A stretch of DNA of 64,000 nt, from assembly GCF_000005505.3 (NCBI RefSeq), contig NC_016132.3, positions 47,692,914 to 47,756,913 of the forward strand. The letters run 5' to 3'. Below are positions 46,901 to 57,659 of this stretch, piece after piece (the first letter of the stretch is position 1; each line of letters begins with the position of its first letter). A program made the translations under genes and the position numbers. The DNA is from Brachypodium distachyon (Eukaryota > Streptophyta > Magnoliopsida > Poales > Poaceae). The notes under the pieces are model-generated. The model did no database searches, was not told the DNA's origin, and worked only from the letters and a program-made list of their open reading frames with translations.

Positions 46901-48870
46901 CATATCGGTCAATAGTTGTTACTTGGACTAGCTTATGGGCATCAACTTTCCCGATTAGTTCAACATAGACAGGCCTTCCGTCTCTATCCACTCCATGGTA
47001 AAACTGGGGATAATACTTCTTAACTTCATGTAGTTCGGTGTAGTTGAATTCCTAAAGAATCAAGTGTTTCTTAACTTCATTGTAAAGTAACAAACCTTCA
47101 GGGTGTGGAGCATGGCTAGAGCAAAGGAGCTTCAGGATATTAGGTTGTAGGTTGTGGTCGCCATGTTGTGTCATCTTGTAGCAATTATTTCTCCTTACAA
47201 GTTTTTTTTTTCACATCCTAGTTGCTGATTCTCCTAGGTGTTATAAGATATTCATCTATCTTATATAATTATACATACATGCAGCTCTCCCACATATGGT
47301 CTCAAAAAATAATCTTTGATTTCTTGGTGTAAGTTTCATATTTAGATTTACCTCTATATTGTCGACCCCAAATTCACTCCTCCATCTAAGCATTTCTGAC
47401 CACATATGCTTTGCTTTTTCAATATCAAACTTCCTTGCTTTCAGAAATCTACACATGGAATGCATAGCACCAAATGGTCAGAAAAGGATTTTTCTTCTGA
47501 ACATAGCTTTAAGAAAGACATCAAATTTGATATAAGAGTAAGAAAGCCACTGCTCTAATGTACAAACTACCAAAAAAACATAAGTTTAAGTACCAATTTC
47601 TCAAAACTACAGATTAAGGGATCAACCGTAGGCTCTGTAGCACAAAGTAAACATCAATTTCACAGAGCTACATATTTAGAGACCAATTATACCACAGAAC
47701 TACAGGTTGTGATGCAACTTCACAAAATCCTGAATCACATGGTACTCAGAAAACCCTCTGTAGTTTTGTGGCGCGATCTCTAATTTTATAGTTCTATCAA
47801 AATGGTTCTTAATATGTAGTTTTTTTTATAGTTTGTGCATTAAAGTTGTTGTTTTATGAAATTTACTCTAGAATATCAAAGCAACATGTTACTTTTGGAT
47901 ATTTTTGCTGGAAATGGAGGTAATCTACCTAGGAAGACCCAAGTATGCATGTGGTACCTCAACATCATGTGATAATCGTCATGGCATTCTGGTAACAAGC
48001 CCCCATCAAGCAAGCATCGGCGGAATCTTTCGACAGTTTTCAGTTCTTGCACATCCCTGGTATCCTCTATGGAGACTAAATTGTCACTCTTCTGTTTCCT
48101 CTTTTTCCTTAAGGAATGCCTAAATTTATTTCCCGCACTAATCGCTCTTTTCTTGAAGGGTCCCATTTTGGCCTTCTTGTCACCTTCTGAGTTATCTTCG
48201 TCAGATTTGCTCTCTTCAATTTCGTCATCATGCGCAAAGCCCTCAAAACCTGCACCTGCAATATTGTCAGAGTGTACCTTCTCTTAGTAAAATAGAAACC
48301 GGCAATTGCTGCCGTAGTATCGATAAGCACTAGGCAATAACGATGTATCCAGTTTATGTCAGATGCTTTCTTCGTTTTTTTAACAGAAGTGCTGTAACAG
48401 TTTGGGTTTCATTTTTGTGAAATGGAACCTAGTGATCCATATTCTTCTAAAAAAGCAATAGCCAATAGGTGAACTGAGCACTTAGCGATGATTTAGGATG
48501 AATTAATAGTCATCACAGGTATCAACACATTCAGAAACCCAATTGATGTAATCAACTAATCATAATTCCTACTCCATTTCGTATTCAACATACTGCAATT
48601 ATTTAAAAAAACTGAAACTCTCCTCAACAGAAAGCCATCACATACAGAATCACAGCGCCCTGAATCCAAGAGCTAAAATCTCAATTATACTGATTGTCTT
48701 TAGTGAACTGTCATGTTCTACTATAATTATACAACCCCAAGGAAGCAACCTTACAGCGGCCATAATCTTTCCGCTTGGCAAATACGAGGCGGGGGGGGGG
48801 GGGGGGGGGGGATCGAAAGGAGCACTCAACACTCACTGGGCCTCGCTGGCCGGTCGAGGGGCGCCGACAT
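43907..48870 (-). CDS. SEC14-like phosphatidylinositol transfer protein with C-terminal nodulin domain (SFH type)
   Basis: Fourteen coding exons on the minus strand: 48870-48837, 48249-47958, 47448-47352, 47051-46785, 46702-46625, 46482-46381, 46259-46210, 46107-46008, 45930-45832, 45715-45605, 45289-45169, 44915-44530, 44125-44051 and 43927-43907. Phases agree throughout, giving 610 aa. The start [11 protein letters not shown] and KKKR-rich N-terminus precede the CRAL-TRIO N helices ([21 protein letters not shown]). The Sec14 lipid pocket includes [29 protein letters not shown] and [13 protein letters not shown]. The linker is acidic. A hydrophobic segment near residue 465 leads to a coiled coil ([13 protein letters not shown]) and a basic end KKRLCF. 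Arabidopsis SFH proteins organise PI(4,5)P2 for polarised membrane growth. Exon 2 has tandem acceptors 6 bp apart, adding or dropping two residues. The intron after 45605 uses a GC donor (GAG|GCAAGT). Confidence 0.93.
44326..44537. repeat. 31-bp direct repeat copying an exon-intron junction, with a Helitron 3' end between
   Basis: The 31 bp at 44507-44537 span the end of exon 12 (numbered from the start codon) of the SEC14-nodulin gene and the first 23 bases of its intron, including the 5' splice site. A perfect copy lies at 44326-44356, 181 bp further into the intron. The 150 bp between end in a Helitron-like terminus: CCGTTGCAACGCACGG then GCAACTTACTAG followed by T (44479-44507, plus strand). 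Use of the copied donor would add a stop codon after five residues. Confidence 0.8.
48791..48811. repeat. Poly(G) tract, 21 bp, in intron 1 of the SEC14-nodulin gene
   Basis: An uninterrupted G run (C run in the transcript) only 26 bases downstream of the first 5' splice site. Such a C run could slow or modulate removal of the first intron, which is an inference. Confidence 0.85.
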
Positions 48871-49754
48871 CCCGACCTTCCTCCCTCTCCAAGCTCGACT
48901 CCGGCGGCGGATTTGTGGTCCCCAAACCTTGTATCCCGTGAAGAGCGTATACGAAAGGGAGGGGAGCCTTGTTTGAATTTCAGTCCTTTTTTTATCGGAG
49001 AATTCTCTTTTGGGGAAGAAGGGGAAAGAAGCTTCGGCTACCCTTTCATCGGTGGGCAAAGGACAGAGGAGGGCCGAGGGGGTGACACGGAAGCGCGCTA
49101 CATGGGCTTCGGTTCGTCGACATGGCGCACGCGGGGTCGCCGCGGTAGGAGTGACCGTTGGATAACCCGTCGGGACGGTTTGGACCACGGTGGTGCGGGA
49201 CGCTGAGCAGAGGGACCTACGCTGTTTAACTAGTCTCAACGTCTTCACTCGACGGTTAATACAAGAGTCTTCTCTTGACAAGTAACAATTGTACAACACA
49301 AGATCCCCAAAAAACAATTCTACACAAGATAAATAACGATGCTGAAGGAAAAAAGGAGTCTTATGTTAACTAAAAAATGATATTTCTATTAAAAGTTACA
49401 ATGAAAAATGAACAAAAATAATGTGTGGAGATTCCATCTTAGCCATAGACAGTCGATGCAGTTTACGTGACCTCACCCATCAAGATCCGATCCTCCAAGT
49501 AGGGGGGGGGGGGGGGGGGTGCCACACTTATGAAGATTTTTGTTTAGAGCACTACATAAATATTTCAGTCGTCATCGAAATGACCAAAGTCTTGGAAATT
49601 TTGACATTAGTTTGGATTCTTTTTTATGAATTAATACTAATTATGTAAAATGATCTGAAATTTCTAGATGCATATTTCGTACCCAAAATTTTAGAAAATT
49701 TAAGGGAATTTGACAAAAATTTAAACCACGTTGCCAGCAATCGGTCTAGAAGCC
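48871..49754. other. Promoter region of the SEC14-nodulin gene and intergenic DNA
   Basis: The first ~300 bases are GC-rich and should hold the leader and promoter on the minus strand. No clear TATA box is seen. A further G run of 18 bp lies at 49502-49519. No gene is supported. Confidence 0.4.
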
Positions 49755-49759
49755 GTGTC

Positions 49760-50248
49760 TGACGAGGGGCTGCCTCAGCATACCCAAACTAGAGGGCTTT
49801 CGAGTAGCGAGAGCACGGATGTGTGTTGGCGATTCCGTCGGCTAACAAGGACACGGGGGACACGATTTACCTAGGTTCAGGACCCTCGGAAGGTAATACC
49901 CCTACGTTCTGCTTATCTGGTCTGTATTGATGGAGAGATTACAAGGTTGCCATGGAGGCGTGTATGAGAGATGAGATCTGTGGATCCCTCTAACAGAGAA
50001 TAGGCTCTCCCCACCCCGGCTCCCCCTCCTAGTCCTTTATATAGGAGGCTAGGTCTCGGGCGTAGAGTCCGGGTCGGTTACAATTAGAGATAAACTTTGA
50101 TTTGGTTTCCTTAATTATCTGTTCTTATCTTGAGTAGCAAGCCGAGGTAGTTGGACTTCACGGATTGTAGTGGGCCTTCGAGTGGACCCCCTGTTAGGCC
50201 GTAGCAGGTATACCAAAGGTGAGGGCCCGAAGGATCATTCCCTCGTCA
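49760..50248 (-). repeat. Left LTR (3' LTR of the element)
   Basis: 489 bp, starts TGACGAGGGGCTGCC and ends CCCTCGTCA, perfect TGACGAGG/CCTCGTCA inverted ends. Contains an intact TATATAAAGG box on the minus strand at about 50034-50043. Confidence 0.9.
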
Positions 50249-51150
50249 GTTAGCCCCCGAGTGACTGGTCGAGTCGTAGACTCGAGTAGGGACGCAAGAA
50301 ACAGAAGCTGTCGACTCGGCAATGTGTCGAGCTATGTCTCAGAGACACAAGATAATTTCAACGGAATTCAGAAAAGCTTTGCGGGATGGTTGCGTAACAC
50401 GCCTGGAATACTCGACTGGTCGAGTCCAGTTAATTGCACCAGGGCAAAAACTTTTTTAGCATACATCAGCACTCGAGCCCCAGGCTCGAACTTGGATAAC
50501 TGGCAGTATTTGAGTCAAACCTGCCGGGGGTTTTACAGACTCGAAATCCAGTACCGTGGGGTGATCAACCGACGCGTCCGTCGGGATCTTCATCATGTTG
50601 CAGTCATGGATAAACTAGAATTGCCAGACGGTGCTAATTTCCAGGCCCGATGGAAGCCATCAGGTCTTACCTTCACGTTATGAACGTGGCTTCGGGTGTG
50701 TTTCGCAGTCTATGCGACCCGGGAAAACTGTAAAGTACCCATTGTCGGGTGTGATTCTTAGTTCGTATCGGCGAGTGAGGCTTATCAAGGAGCGGACTCG
50801 ACTTGTGCTCTGTCGATTGTTAGCGCAGATAATCCTGGTCGACTCTATCGAGGACCCGAAGGATGGTGAAGCCGGCAAACCCGAAGGGCGATGCAGCCAA
50901 AATAACCGGGTGCGCGGCCAGCGCTCCCGGTGGGAGTAGCCCCCTAGTGTCTAGCCGAGTCGTAGACTCGGGTAGAGACTCAAAGTCGCGGGTCACGTAT
51001 CTTGTAGTCGTAGTCGGCGTGACAGCAGAGTCGCGTCGGACGCTGGGTCGGACGGAGTCGACACGGCGCATATGGCGTTGACGAGGCGGCGAATCGGTGA
51101 GTCGGATAGGCGCGATGAGCACTCCCGGTGGGAGTAGCCCCCGAGGCTAT
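50249..51150 (-). repeat. Three polypurine-tract-like modules
   Basis: The block GTAGCCCCCGAG or a close variant, followed by a short TAGACTCG/ATAGACTC motif, occurs at 50249-50295, 50929-50980 and 51127-51185. On the minus strand each reads as a G-rich polypurine tract. The last two are preceded by CTCCCGGTGGGAG, a perfect short inverted repeat. Only the first abuts the LTR and can serve as the normal plus-strand primer. Confidence 0.7.
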
Positions 51151-51649
51151 GGTTGACTGCTGATAGTCAAGCATAGACTCAAATCTTCGTGGCCTTTGTG
51201 CCTGTCTTGATGTAAACTGCAGTAATTGCAAAAACAGTTTAAAGTATACAGTCCTGCTAGAATATCTCATTAGCTTATTAATTTAACAATTATTTTGTTA
51301 TTTGATCGAACTCGGCGTGCTATGTCGTACGCAGGCCCTTTCATTAGCCTGACGCCCGTCGTTTCTGTCCCATGCCAACCTGCCAGTTGGGCTGCAACTC
51401 GGTTGGAGTTCATGGATTCGACTTCGTAGGCAGAATCAGCTACTCAGGCGGCATGTTTGTTAGCACGTGGAGTCGAAGGTGTTTCGACTACGAGGACTCG
51501 GAAGTGCATCAAGTCATCGTAGCCGAAGAAAGTCGACTATTTGTAGTCGATGGAGTTTTAGTTGTTTGATCAAAACGTGTCATGTTCGAAATTAACAAAT
51601 AAATAACAATACTTATCTGCAAGGTGTAGCTGCAGCAGTGTATCTTTAG

Positions 51650-51920
51650 ACGGTGCGGCGGAAGTCGTTTTGCCTGCGGAGCGCAACCCCCGAGTGTTGG
51701 GTGCGGCGGAAGTCGGCGGACGGAGCTGACGGGGCCGCAGCGGACGGAGTCGATGCGGCGCGGTCGGGTCGACGCGACAAGCGGAGTCCGTATAGCAGAC
51801 GGAGTCGACGCGATCGGCGGACGAAGTCGTCGTGACAACGGGAGTTGATGCGGTGTGTATGAAGTCACGTCGGACTCGGGGTCGGACGGAATTGATGCGT
51901 CGGCTGGAGTCAATGTAACG
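51650..51920. repeat. Degenerate GC-rich minisatellite
   Basis: Short units around CGGAGTCGA(C/T)GCG recur at least eight times with changing spacers within the LTR-element interior. They explain the long spurious frames on both strands. Confidence 0.65.
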
Positions 51921-52986
51921 GAAGGAGACGACGTGGCACGGAATGACGTCGGACGTTTGGTCGCGTGGTTCGCGGACACGCGGGTTCACATGCTGAACTT
52001 TGCTTCGATCTGGGACATGCAGATTTTGCATGTTGCCATGTTGGATGTATGCTTCAAGCCCCTGATGCACGCACGTATGATGTTTGCTTGATCGATCCAC
52101 GTTCTCGGCTTCTCGCTGGTCACCGGCTTGATTAGTACTCCGTACTTCACGTGGTGTTCTGTTGCCTTCTAGTGGGCCCCTTTCTTTCCTTGGAATAGCT
52201 GTATATGGACAGCATATAGGAGTATGGGCCGGACCCTTGCGGCTGCATTTTCCATGTCGGGTGCGGAGCGGGCTCGTTTCGTTGGATTCAAGAGGCGTTC
52301 GTGCATGCAGACTTGAAGAGGATGATCGGTTCGTGAGAGGTTTACGCCGCGTATCCCGGTCGATCTGTCGGGTGCGCGCGTGATGCGCGGGTCGTCCGGT
52401 ACTGCTCTTTCGCTGATTGCTTCGTTGCTTCTGTTCCGCAAAGATCTGGGACGGCCGTGGCAGCGTTCCTCACGGCAAGGCGTGGGCCTGTTACCGCCAA
52501 TCTGCGGCAGCGCGCGGCTTCGTGCAGGCGAGCATGCAGCGATTCCTCTGTTCATGGCTTCGAGCGGACGGGGTTGTGATTTGACAGCTTTGTCCGATCG
52601 ATGCTTCGAGCTTGGATGTGTACCCAACAGATCGGATCTGCTCGTTCGATGGGTCTGTAGAATTGGAAGCAGGCCGACGATCGCACACACCGTGGAGATG
52701 CCGACGAGGATTCTCTGGATCACACACGTCGTGGAGACGCGGCCTGCACTTTTGCTCGGCAGGCCCGATCTGATTGTACCGTACGTACGGGAGCCACCGT
52801 CTTCGAGATGAGTTTTTCTTTGATTCTTTTTGCACCACGTAGCTTCGTGTTCGATCGGTCCGCACGAGGGTGGCTGCTGGCGGTGGAGTAGATTGGTTTC
52901 TTCACGTACGTCGGTGCAGTGGCTGGCCGCCGGAATCGGAGCGAAATCGTAAATCCAAAACACATCTTCCACACGGTCGGCGCCAA

Positions 52987-53717
52987 TGACGAGGGGCTAT
53001 TTCGGCATACCCAAACTAGAGGGCTTTCAAGTAGTGAGAGCACAGGCGTGTGTTGACGATTCCGTCGGCTAATAAGGACACGGGGGACACGATTTACCCA
53101 GGTTCAAGGCCCTCGGAAGATAGTACCCTTACGTCATGCTTGTCTGATCTGTATTGATGGAGAGATTACAAGGTTGCCATGAAGGCGTGTATGAGAGATG
53201 AGATCCGTGGATCCCTCTAAGAGAGAATAGGCTCCCCCCTCCCCGGCTCCCCCTCCTAGTTCTTTATATACTCCCTCCTTTTCACAAAGAATGTCACGCA
53301 CACATTTCAAGATTTTACTTTGACCAACAATTAGACTAATGATCTGAGGGTTTTGTGCTTAAAAAACTATGTCATTGGATTCGTATTTCAAAGACCTTTT
53401 CAACAATATAAAATTTGTAGCATATAACCTACATATATTGATGTAATCGTTGGTCAAAGTTCGATCTCGAAAACCGTGGACGCCATTCTTTGTGAAATGG
53501 AGGGAATATATAGGAGGCTAGGTTTCGGGCGTAGAGTCCGGATCGGTTACAATTAGAGATAAACCCTGATTTGGTTTCCTTAATTATCTGTTCTTATCTT
53601 GAGCACCAAGCCGAGGTAGTTGGCTTGATGGATTGTAGTGGGCCTTCGAGCGGACCCCTGTTATGCCGTAGCAGGTATACCAAAGGTGAGGACCCGAAGG
53701 GCCATTCCCTCGCGTCA
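52987..53717 (-). repeat. Right LTR (5' LTR of the element) with MITE insertion
   Basis: Colinear with the left LTR but interrupted at its TATA box by a Stowaway MITE (53271-53506). Without the insertion it is about 490 bp. Ends TGACGAGGGG and CCCTCGCGTCA. Confidence 0.9.
53271..53506. mobile_element. Stowaway MITE in the LTR TATA box
   Basis: CTCCCTCCTTTTCACAAAGA at the left and, on the reverse strand, TTCCCTCCATTTCACAAAGA at the right are near-perfect inverted repeats, flanked by TA dinucleotides. Comparing with the left LTR shows insertion exactly within TATATA of the TATATAAAGG promoter box. The extra TA units on both sides mean that the precise target TA is ambiguous. Confidence 0.9.
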
Positions 53718-53722
53718 GTGTC

Positions 53723-55084
53723 CATGAGTGAGAACTCAACATTTTAGAGCTTAGCGTTGCAGCTTACTATCCTCCAGAAGGTAGACAACAAAGAGTATTG
53801 TAGATATCAGTGCCTAGTTAGATCAAAGCGCATAAGTGGGTGGCGGGGTTGTTGAACCATGTGAATTAGTAGCGTATTAGAGCATCGAACATGAGTGAAA
53901 CTTGATTAAGTGTAAATACTAGTATATGGTATAAATAAATTACCATTTTCGGAGGGGTTCATCCGACCATGAGCATGAGTACAATACTTACCCAACTTGC
54001 CTCGTCGGGCAAACCTAAATAATCATATGTGGGACTTTAAAAAAAGGCTATATGGTTATTTTGCAGAAAACCGGTTCTTTTGCAGAAAAATGATTATATT
54101 TGAAGTAAAATCATGCTTTTTGATGAAAATTATTTTTATAGGTGTGTGTTCGTCCAATTTCGTTCAACAACGATACTAGATAAACATAGGAATTCTCATG
54201 GTCCGGCGACACAATAGACCATTGTCAACCCCACACATTCACACGACACTGAGAAATAAAGACCGGACCAAGAGAATCCCTCTGTTTATCTAGTATCGGT
54301 CCGGAGAGAAGTTGGCCAGGAAAGAGGATGGCCCAAGGAGAGAAAAAATAGAGAAGAGAGAGTTGGGCATTTCAGCCCAAAGGCTAAAAACGAAAAGGGA
54401 GAGGTTTATATTTGTACAAATAAAATAAATTACAATATATATCAAATGAATTTCGAAAATATCAGCAAATTTCATAGAAGGAGAGGGAAGGCCGGGATGT
54501 CAGTAGGAAAGGAGAAGAAAGTCAAAAAATTTCTAAGAATTCCCATCGAAGGGTTATATTATAGGCGGGCCCAGTCCACGTGGCTGGCCACGTCAAGACA
54601 TTAGACACACGCAGACAACAGATGAACCACTTATGAAACTATTAGGACTCAAACGTTCATTTTGAAAGTATTAGAAATAACTTGGAATCTTTACAAAAGA
54701 ATTAGTACCTACAGTGTATTTTACTCTTAAAAGGATATTAGATAACCAATAAGATCAAAAGAAAGTCCAATTTATATTCTAGTTAATGTTAATTCAATTT
54801 AACTGAAGATTTTAAGCAATCTTCAGGTAAGCTCGGATTAATTCAGCGATAATCATTTTTACAAAAGAAGTTTTTGAAAACTCTGAAAATAGGTATGTTA
54901 CGGGTACACTTTATTGCCACCAACGGGTTTGCACCGAATGCATAAGTATCCTACCGTACCGATTACATACGCACATAACTAGTTTTACGAAGATCGCGAG
55001 ACATACAGACCAGGCTGAATGGGTGACAATCATCTGACAAGCTAGGGTCCGATCAAAAAAAGCTCCATCCATAAATACTTTAAC
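53723..55084. other. AT-rich intergenic region; no gene
   Basis: No frame with domain support. It contains the compact inverted repeat at 54172-54297, described separately. The rest is unremarkable. Confidence 0.4.
54172..54297. repeat. 126-bp foldback with 35-bp arms
   Basis: The arm GATACTAGATAAACATAGG... (54172-54206) and the reverse complement of 54263-54297 match at all but a few of 35 positions, with a 56-base loop. The outer ends read GATACTAGATAAACA. It has the shape of a very short MITE or a hairpin-RNA precursor, but no TA or TTA target duplication is clear. Confidence 0.75.
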
Positions 55085-55087
55085 TTA

Positions 55088-55432
55088 GGGCATCTTTAAA
55101 GGTGAACCCCCATTTGTCTTTCCCATTTGTCCATTTTAGAAGTCTTTGGACAAATGGAGGTGGGCAAAATATTAAGTTGTCCAATGGTAACTCCCATTTA
55201 TCTCTTCATAAGTCTTTGACATCTGGGCCAAAAAGACAAGTGGACAAGATTTGGTTGAGTTTTGCACAAATAGGTACTCTCCATACTCTCCCCAAATTTG
55301 CGGAAAAAATGAGGAGTGTGGACCACTTTTGGACAAATGGAGTTCCCATTGGTTATGTATTTTGCTCATGGACCCCCATATGGACAGATTTGGACAAATG
55401 GGGAGGACTTAGGGGTTCCCTTGGAGATGTCC
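55088..55432. mobile_element. Tourist-type MITE abutting a Harbinger element
   Basis: Ends GGGCATCTTTAAAGGTGAACCCC and, on the reverse strand, GGACATCTCCAAGGGAACCCC are imperfect inverted repeats. TTA flanks both sides (55085-55087 and 55433-55435). The interior repeats GGACAAATGG/CCATTTGTCC words many times on both strands. It sits three bases from the terminus of the next element. Confidence 0.8.
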
Positions 55433-55435
55433 TTA

Positions 55436-57659
55436 GAGCAATTCCACTCGGCCCCCCATTTCATGTCCGGCGCTAGGCCATTTGGGGGGGGGGGGGGGGG
55501 GGCGGGTGCGGCGCACCCTCTTCGTTTGAGGCCCAGCCGCGACCCAGCCGCACCCCCCAAATTTTGGCCCCCCTCCCCCCCCAAAAAAAATACAATTCAA
55601 ACAAAGTTTTGCCGCCATTTCACAGACCGGCTCAAATCACCGAATTGCCCAAGTCATCACAAGTTTCGACGATCAAAATAACATCAAATTTAAATAAAAA
55701 TGAAATCACTCGGCCCCTTCGTCTTCCGCCGGTGCTGATGGCACTTCCTAGCCCGCCGGTAGTATAGAAGTGGCCGGAGTTGCTGTTTCGGGCGGTGAGG
55801 GTGCCGATGGAGTAGAGGTGGTCGTTGCTGCTGTGGCGGGCGCCAACGTCGGCGCTCTCACTTCGGCCAAAATGATCATGCGCTGGCCGTCGTACCACGC
55901 CTTCACCTCGGCATCCATGCTGGTGGTGTCGCATGTAAAGATCAACAAGTCATCCCGCCTCTTCTGCGCCGCGACATTCACCTTGAGGATCTTGAACTTG
56001 TCATCTTGCATCTTGATCACCGTCGCCCACCGTGACGCCGCGACCGCCGTGCCGGACTTGGCACTTCCGACACCGGAGGAGCGGCTTTCGGGTCATAGGT
56101 GCCGGACTTGGCGAGGCCATTCCGCGTCTCCGTCCATTTGTCGCACGTCTCAATTCTTGCGAAGACGTGGATGAACTTGAAATCGGCACCGTCGTTGTCG
56201 TCTCGGAAGCCGGTGAGCATGGCGACCATCTACAAGACCGGGCGTCAAATGTATAATCGGCGACAAAAAGCTCAAACAAGGCGCTGGCTTACCTGATCGT
56301 GGGTGTTGCTGCCGCTTGCGGGTCGCCGGCGCACCTCTTCTTGAATGCCATGCCACTTGTTGCACGCTTGTTGGATCATTTGCCATCGGTGCGACAAGCC
56401 GGACTCGTTGCGATCGTGGGTCACTGACGCGAACTCCCGATCGATGACCCGGCGTTCATCATACGCCGTTTTCACACGCCTTCAATAGGTGTCGCTAGAT
56501 TGATTCGCGCCGGTGAAGGGATCCATGCTCACGACCTTCCAAGCTTCGGCGAGGCACTCGTGTTCCTTGGCTGTCCATTTGGGTCCTCGGCCTCCGCCGG
56601 CGGCCTTCTTCTTCTCGGCCGCACCCTTCTTCTTCCCCCTCGGCTCGGCGACGACGGGCTCCTCTGTTCCGTCAGCCCATTCTTCTCGCTCTTCAATGTC
56701 CTCGGCGGTGTAAAGCTCTTCTTCTTGGGTGTATGTGTAGTGGACATGCTGGGAGCCGTCGTTGATCATGTCGGCCATGATGGAGTCACCTTGCGACATT
56801 CTGCCGAACGGGTTGCTCGCGGGCTGGCTGCAGCCGGCGGGGAACTGCTGGAAGGAGGCGAACGGAGAGGAACCGTTGTAGGAAAGAGGCCCCTGCCGCA
56901 GAGGAGGTGAGGTGAAGGCGTTGGGGTTGAAACCTCCGAGGGGGTCCGCGGCGAAGGTGCTGGGGTTGAAGCCGCCGAGGGGATCGGTGTCGGGGTAGTC
57001 CGACGAGAACCGCGAGAGGGACGGCGTGGCATTTCCATGGCTGTCATGGGGCATATGGGGCGACACCGGCGATATGCCTGACGGCGACTGGGACGACGAA
57101 GAGCTCCCTTGGCTCCCGCTGCTCCAGTGCTGGCTGGAGGGTGGCCGCGGCACAGGAATGCGAGCCTTGTGCGCCGAGGCCGCGACCCTCTGCGCCTCCA
57201 TCTGCCGGGCCAGGTCGGTGTCTCTCGTTGGCCTTCCTCTCTCGTTCACGGTGGGAGGCGTTCTCGACGCTGTGGCGGGTACAATCCGCCGCCTAGTCGG
57301 CGTTGCTCATCCCAGGCAGTCGCTCCTTCTCCTTGGGTTTCTTCCCCGCTACGTCGCCGGCCAGCGTGGGACGAGGCGCTGCATACATCTTCGGTGCCAT
57401 GGTTTTTTTGGAGCGGCGGTGGTGTCGGCGAGGCGCTTTGTGGTGGTGTCGGCAGCGAGAATGGGGAGAAATGGCGGGACTGGTCGCCCAGGCGGGGGGG
57501 GGGGAGTGGAGGGAAAATTAGATTATCTCGTCGACAGGTGTGGCCCGCATTGCCGCGCCGGCTAAATTTTAAAATTAGGAGCCTATACTGGATGGGTTTT
57601 CGGATGCCGCCGCCCCATTTGAAGTTTGGGGGGCTTTACGGGGCCGAGTGGAGATGCTC
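55436..57659 (-). mobile_element. PIF-Harbinger element carrying only ORF1
   Basis: Inverted termini: left GAGCAATTCCACTCGGCCCC, and the reverse complement of the right end GAGCATCTCCACTCGGCCCC, both continuing into GCCCCCCA-type sequence. The left end is preceded by TTA; the right flank is CTG, so the target duplication is lost or shared with the adjoining MITE. The element holds a Myb/SANT-type ORF1 on the minus strand and no DDE transposase, so it is non-autonomous. It includes a G run of 19 (55484-55502) and another near 57494. Confidence 0.7.
55748..57400 (-). pseudogene. Harbinger ORF1 (Myb/SANT-like, NAM-associated C-terminal domain), broken
   Basis: The start at 57400 (MAPKMYAAPRP) meets a stop (TAG) after about 36 codons and then a frame change. 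The long middle frame 57249-56482 holds a Ser/Pro-rich stretch, an acidic segment, the basic run RGKKKGAAEKKKA, and the trihelix-like GPKWTAKEHECLAEAWKVVS. The frame ends at an in-frame TGA where the family has Trp. Similarity resumes at once (RRVKTAYDERR, HRWQMIQQACNKWHG) to a donor HDQ|GTAAGC at about 56291. After an intron, the next exon from 56229 (FIHVFARIETCDKWTETR) has a one-base frameshift near 56080 before WATVIKMQDDKF and the stop at 55748. This is the DNA-binding partner protein of PIF/Pong transposases, here with at least three lesions. Confidence 0.8.

Larger units (their letters stand above)
49760..53717 (-). mobile_element. Non-coding LTR retrotransposon, Ty3-gypsy-like, complete with target duplication
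   Basis: Two LTRs (49760-50248 and 52987-53717) are flanked by the 5-bp duplication GTGTC (49755-49759 and 53718-53722). Orientation is minus. Inside the right LTR the minus strand reads TTGGCGCCGACCGTGTGG, resembling the tRNA primer site of many plant gypsy elements. Inside the left LTR it reads CACTCGGGGGCTAAC, a polypurine tract, and the LTR TATA box (TATATAAAGG) faces minus. The 2738-bp interior has no gag or pol frame. It is GC-rich and includes degenerate CGGAGTCGACGCG minisatellite sequence. It would need proteins from a relative to move. Differences between the LTRs at roughly one base in ten or fewer suggest it is not recent. Confidence 0.85.

Noticed and set aside
51509..52100. Overlapping long minus frames in the LTR-element interior
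   Set aside because: They arise from degenerate GTCGAC/CGGAGTC minisatellite sequence and match no gag or pol domain.
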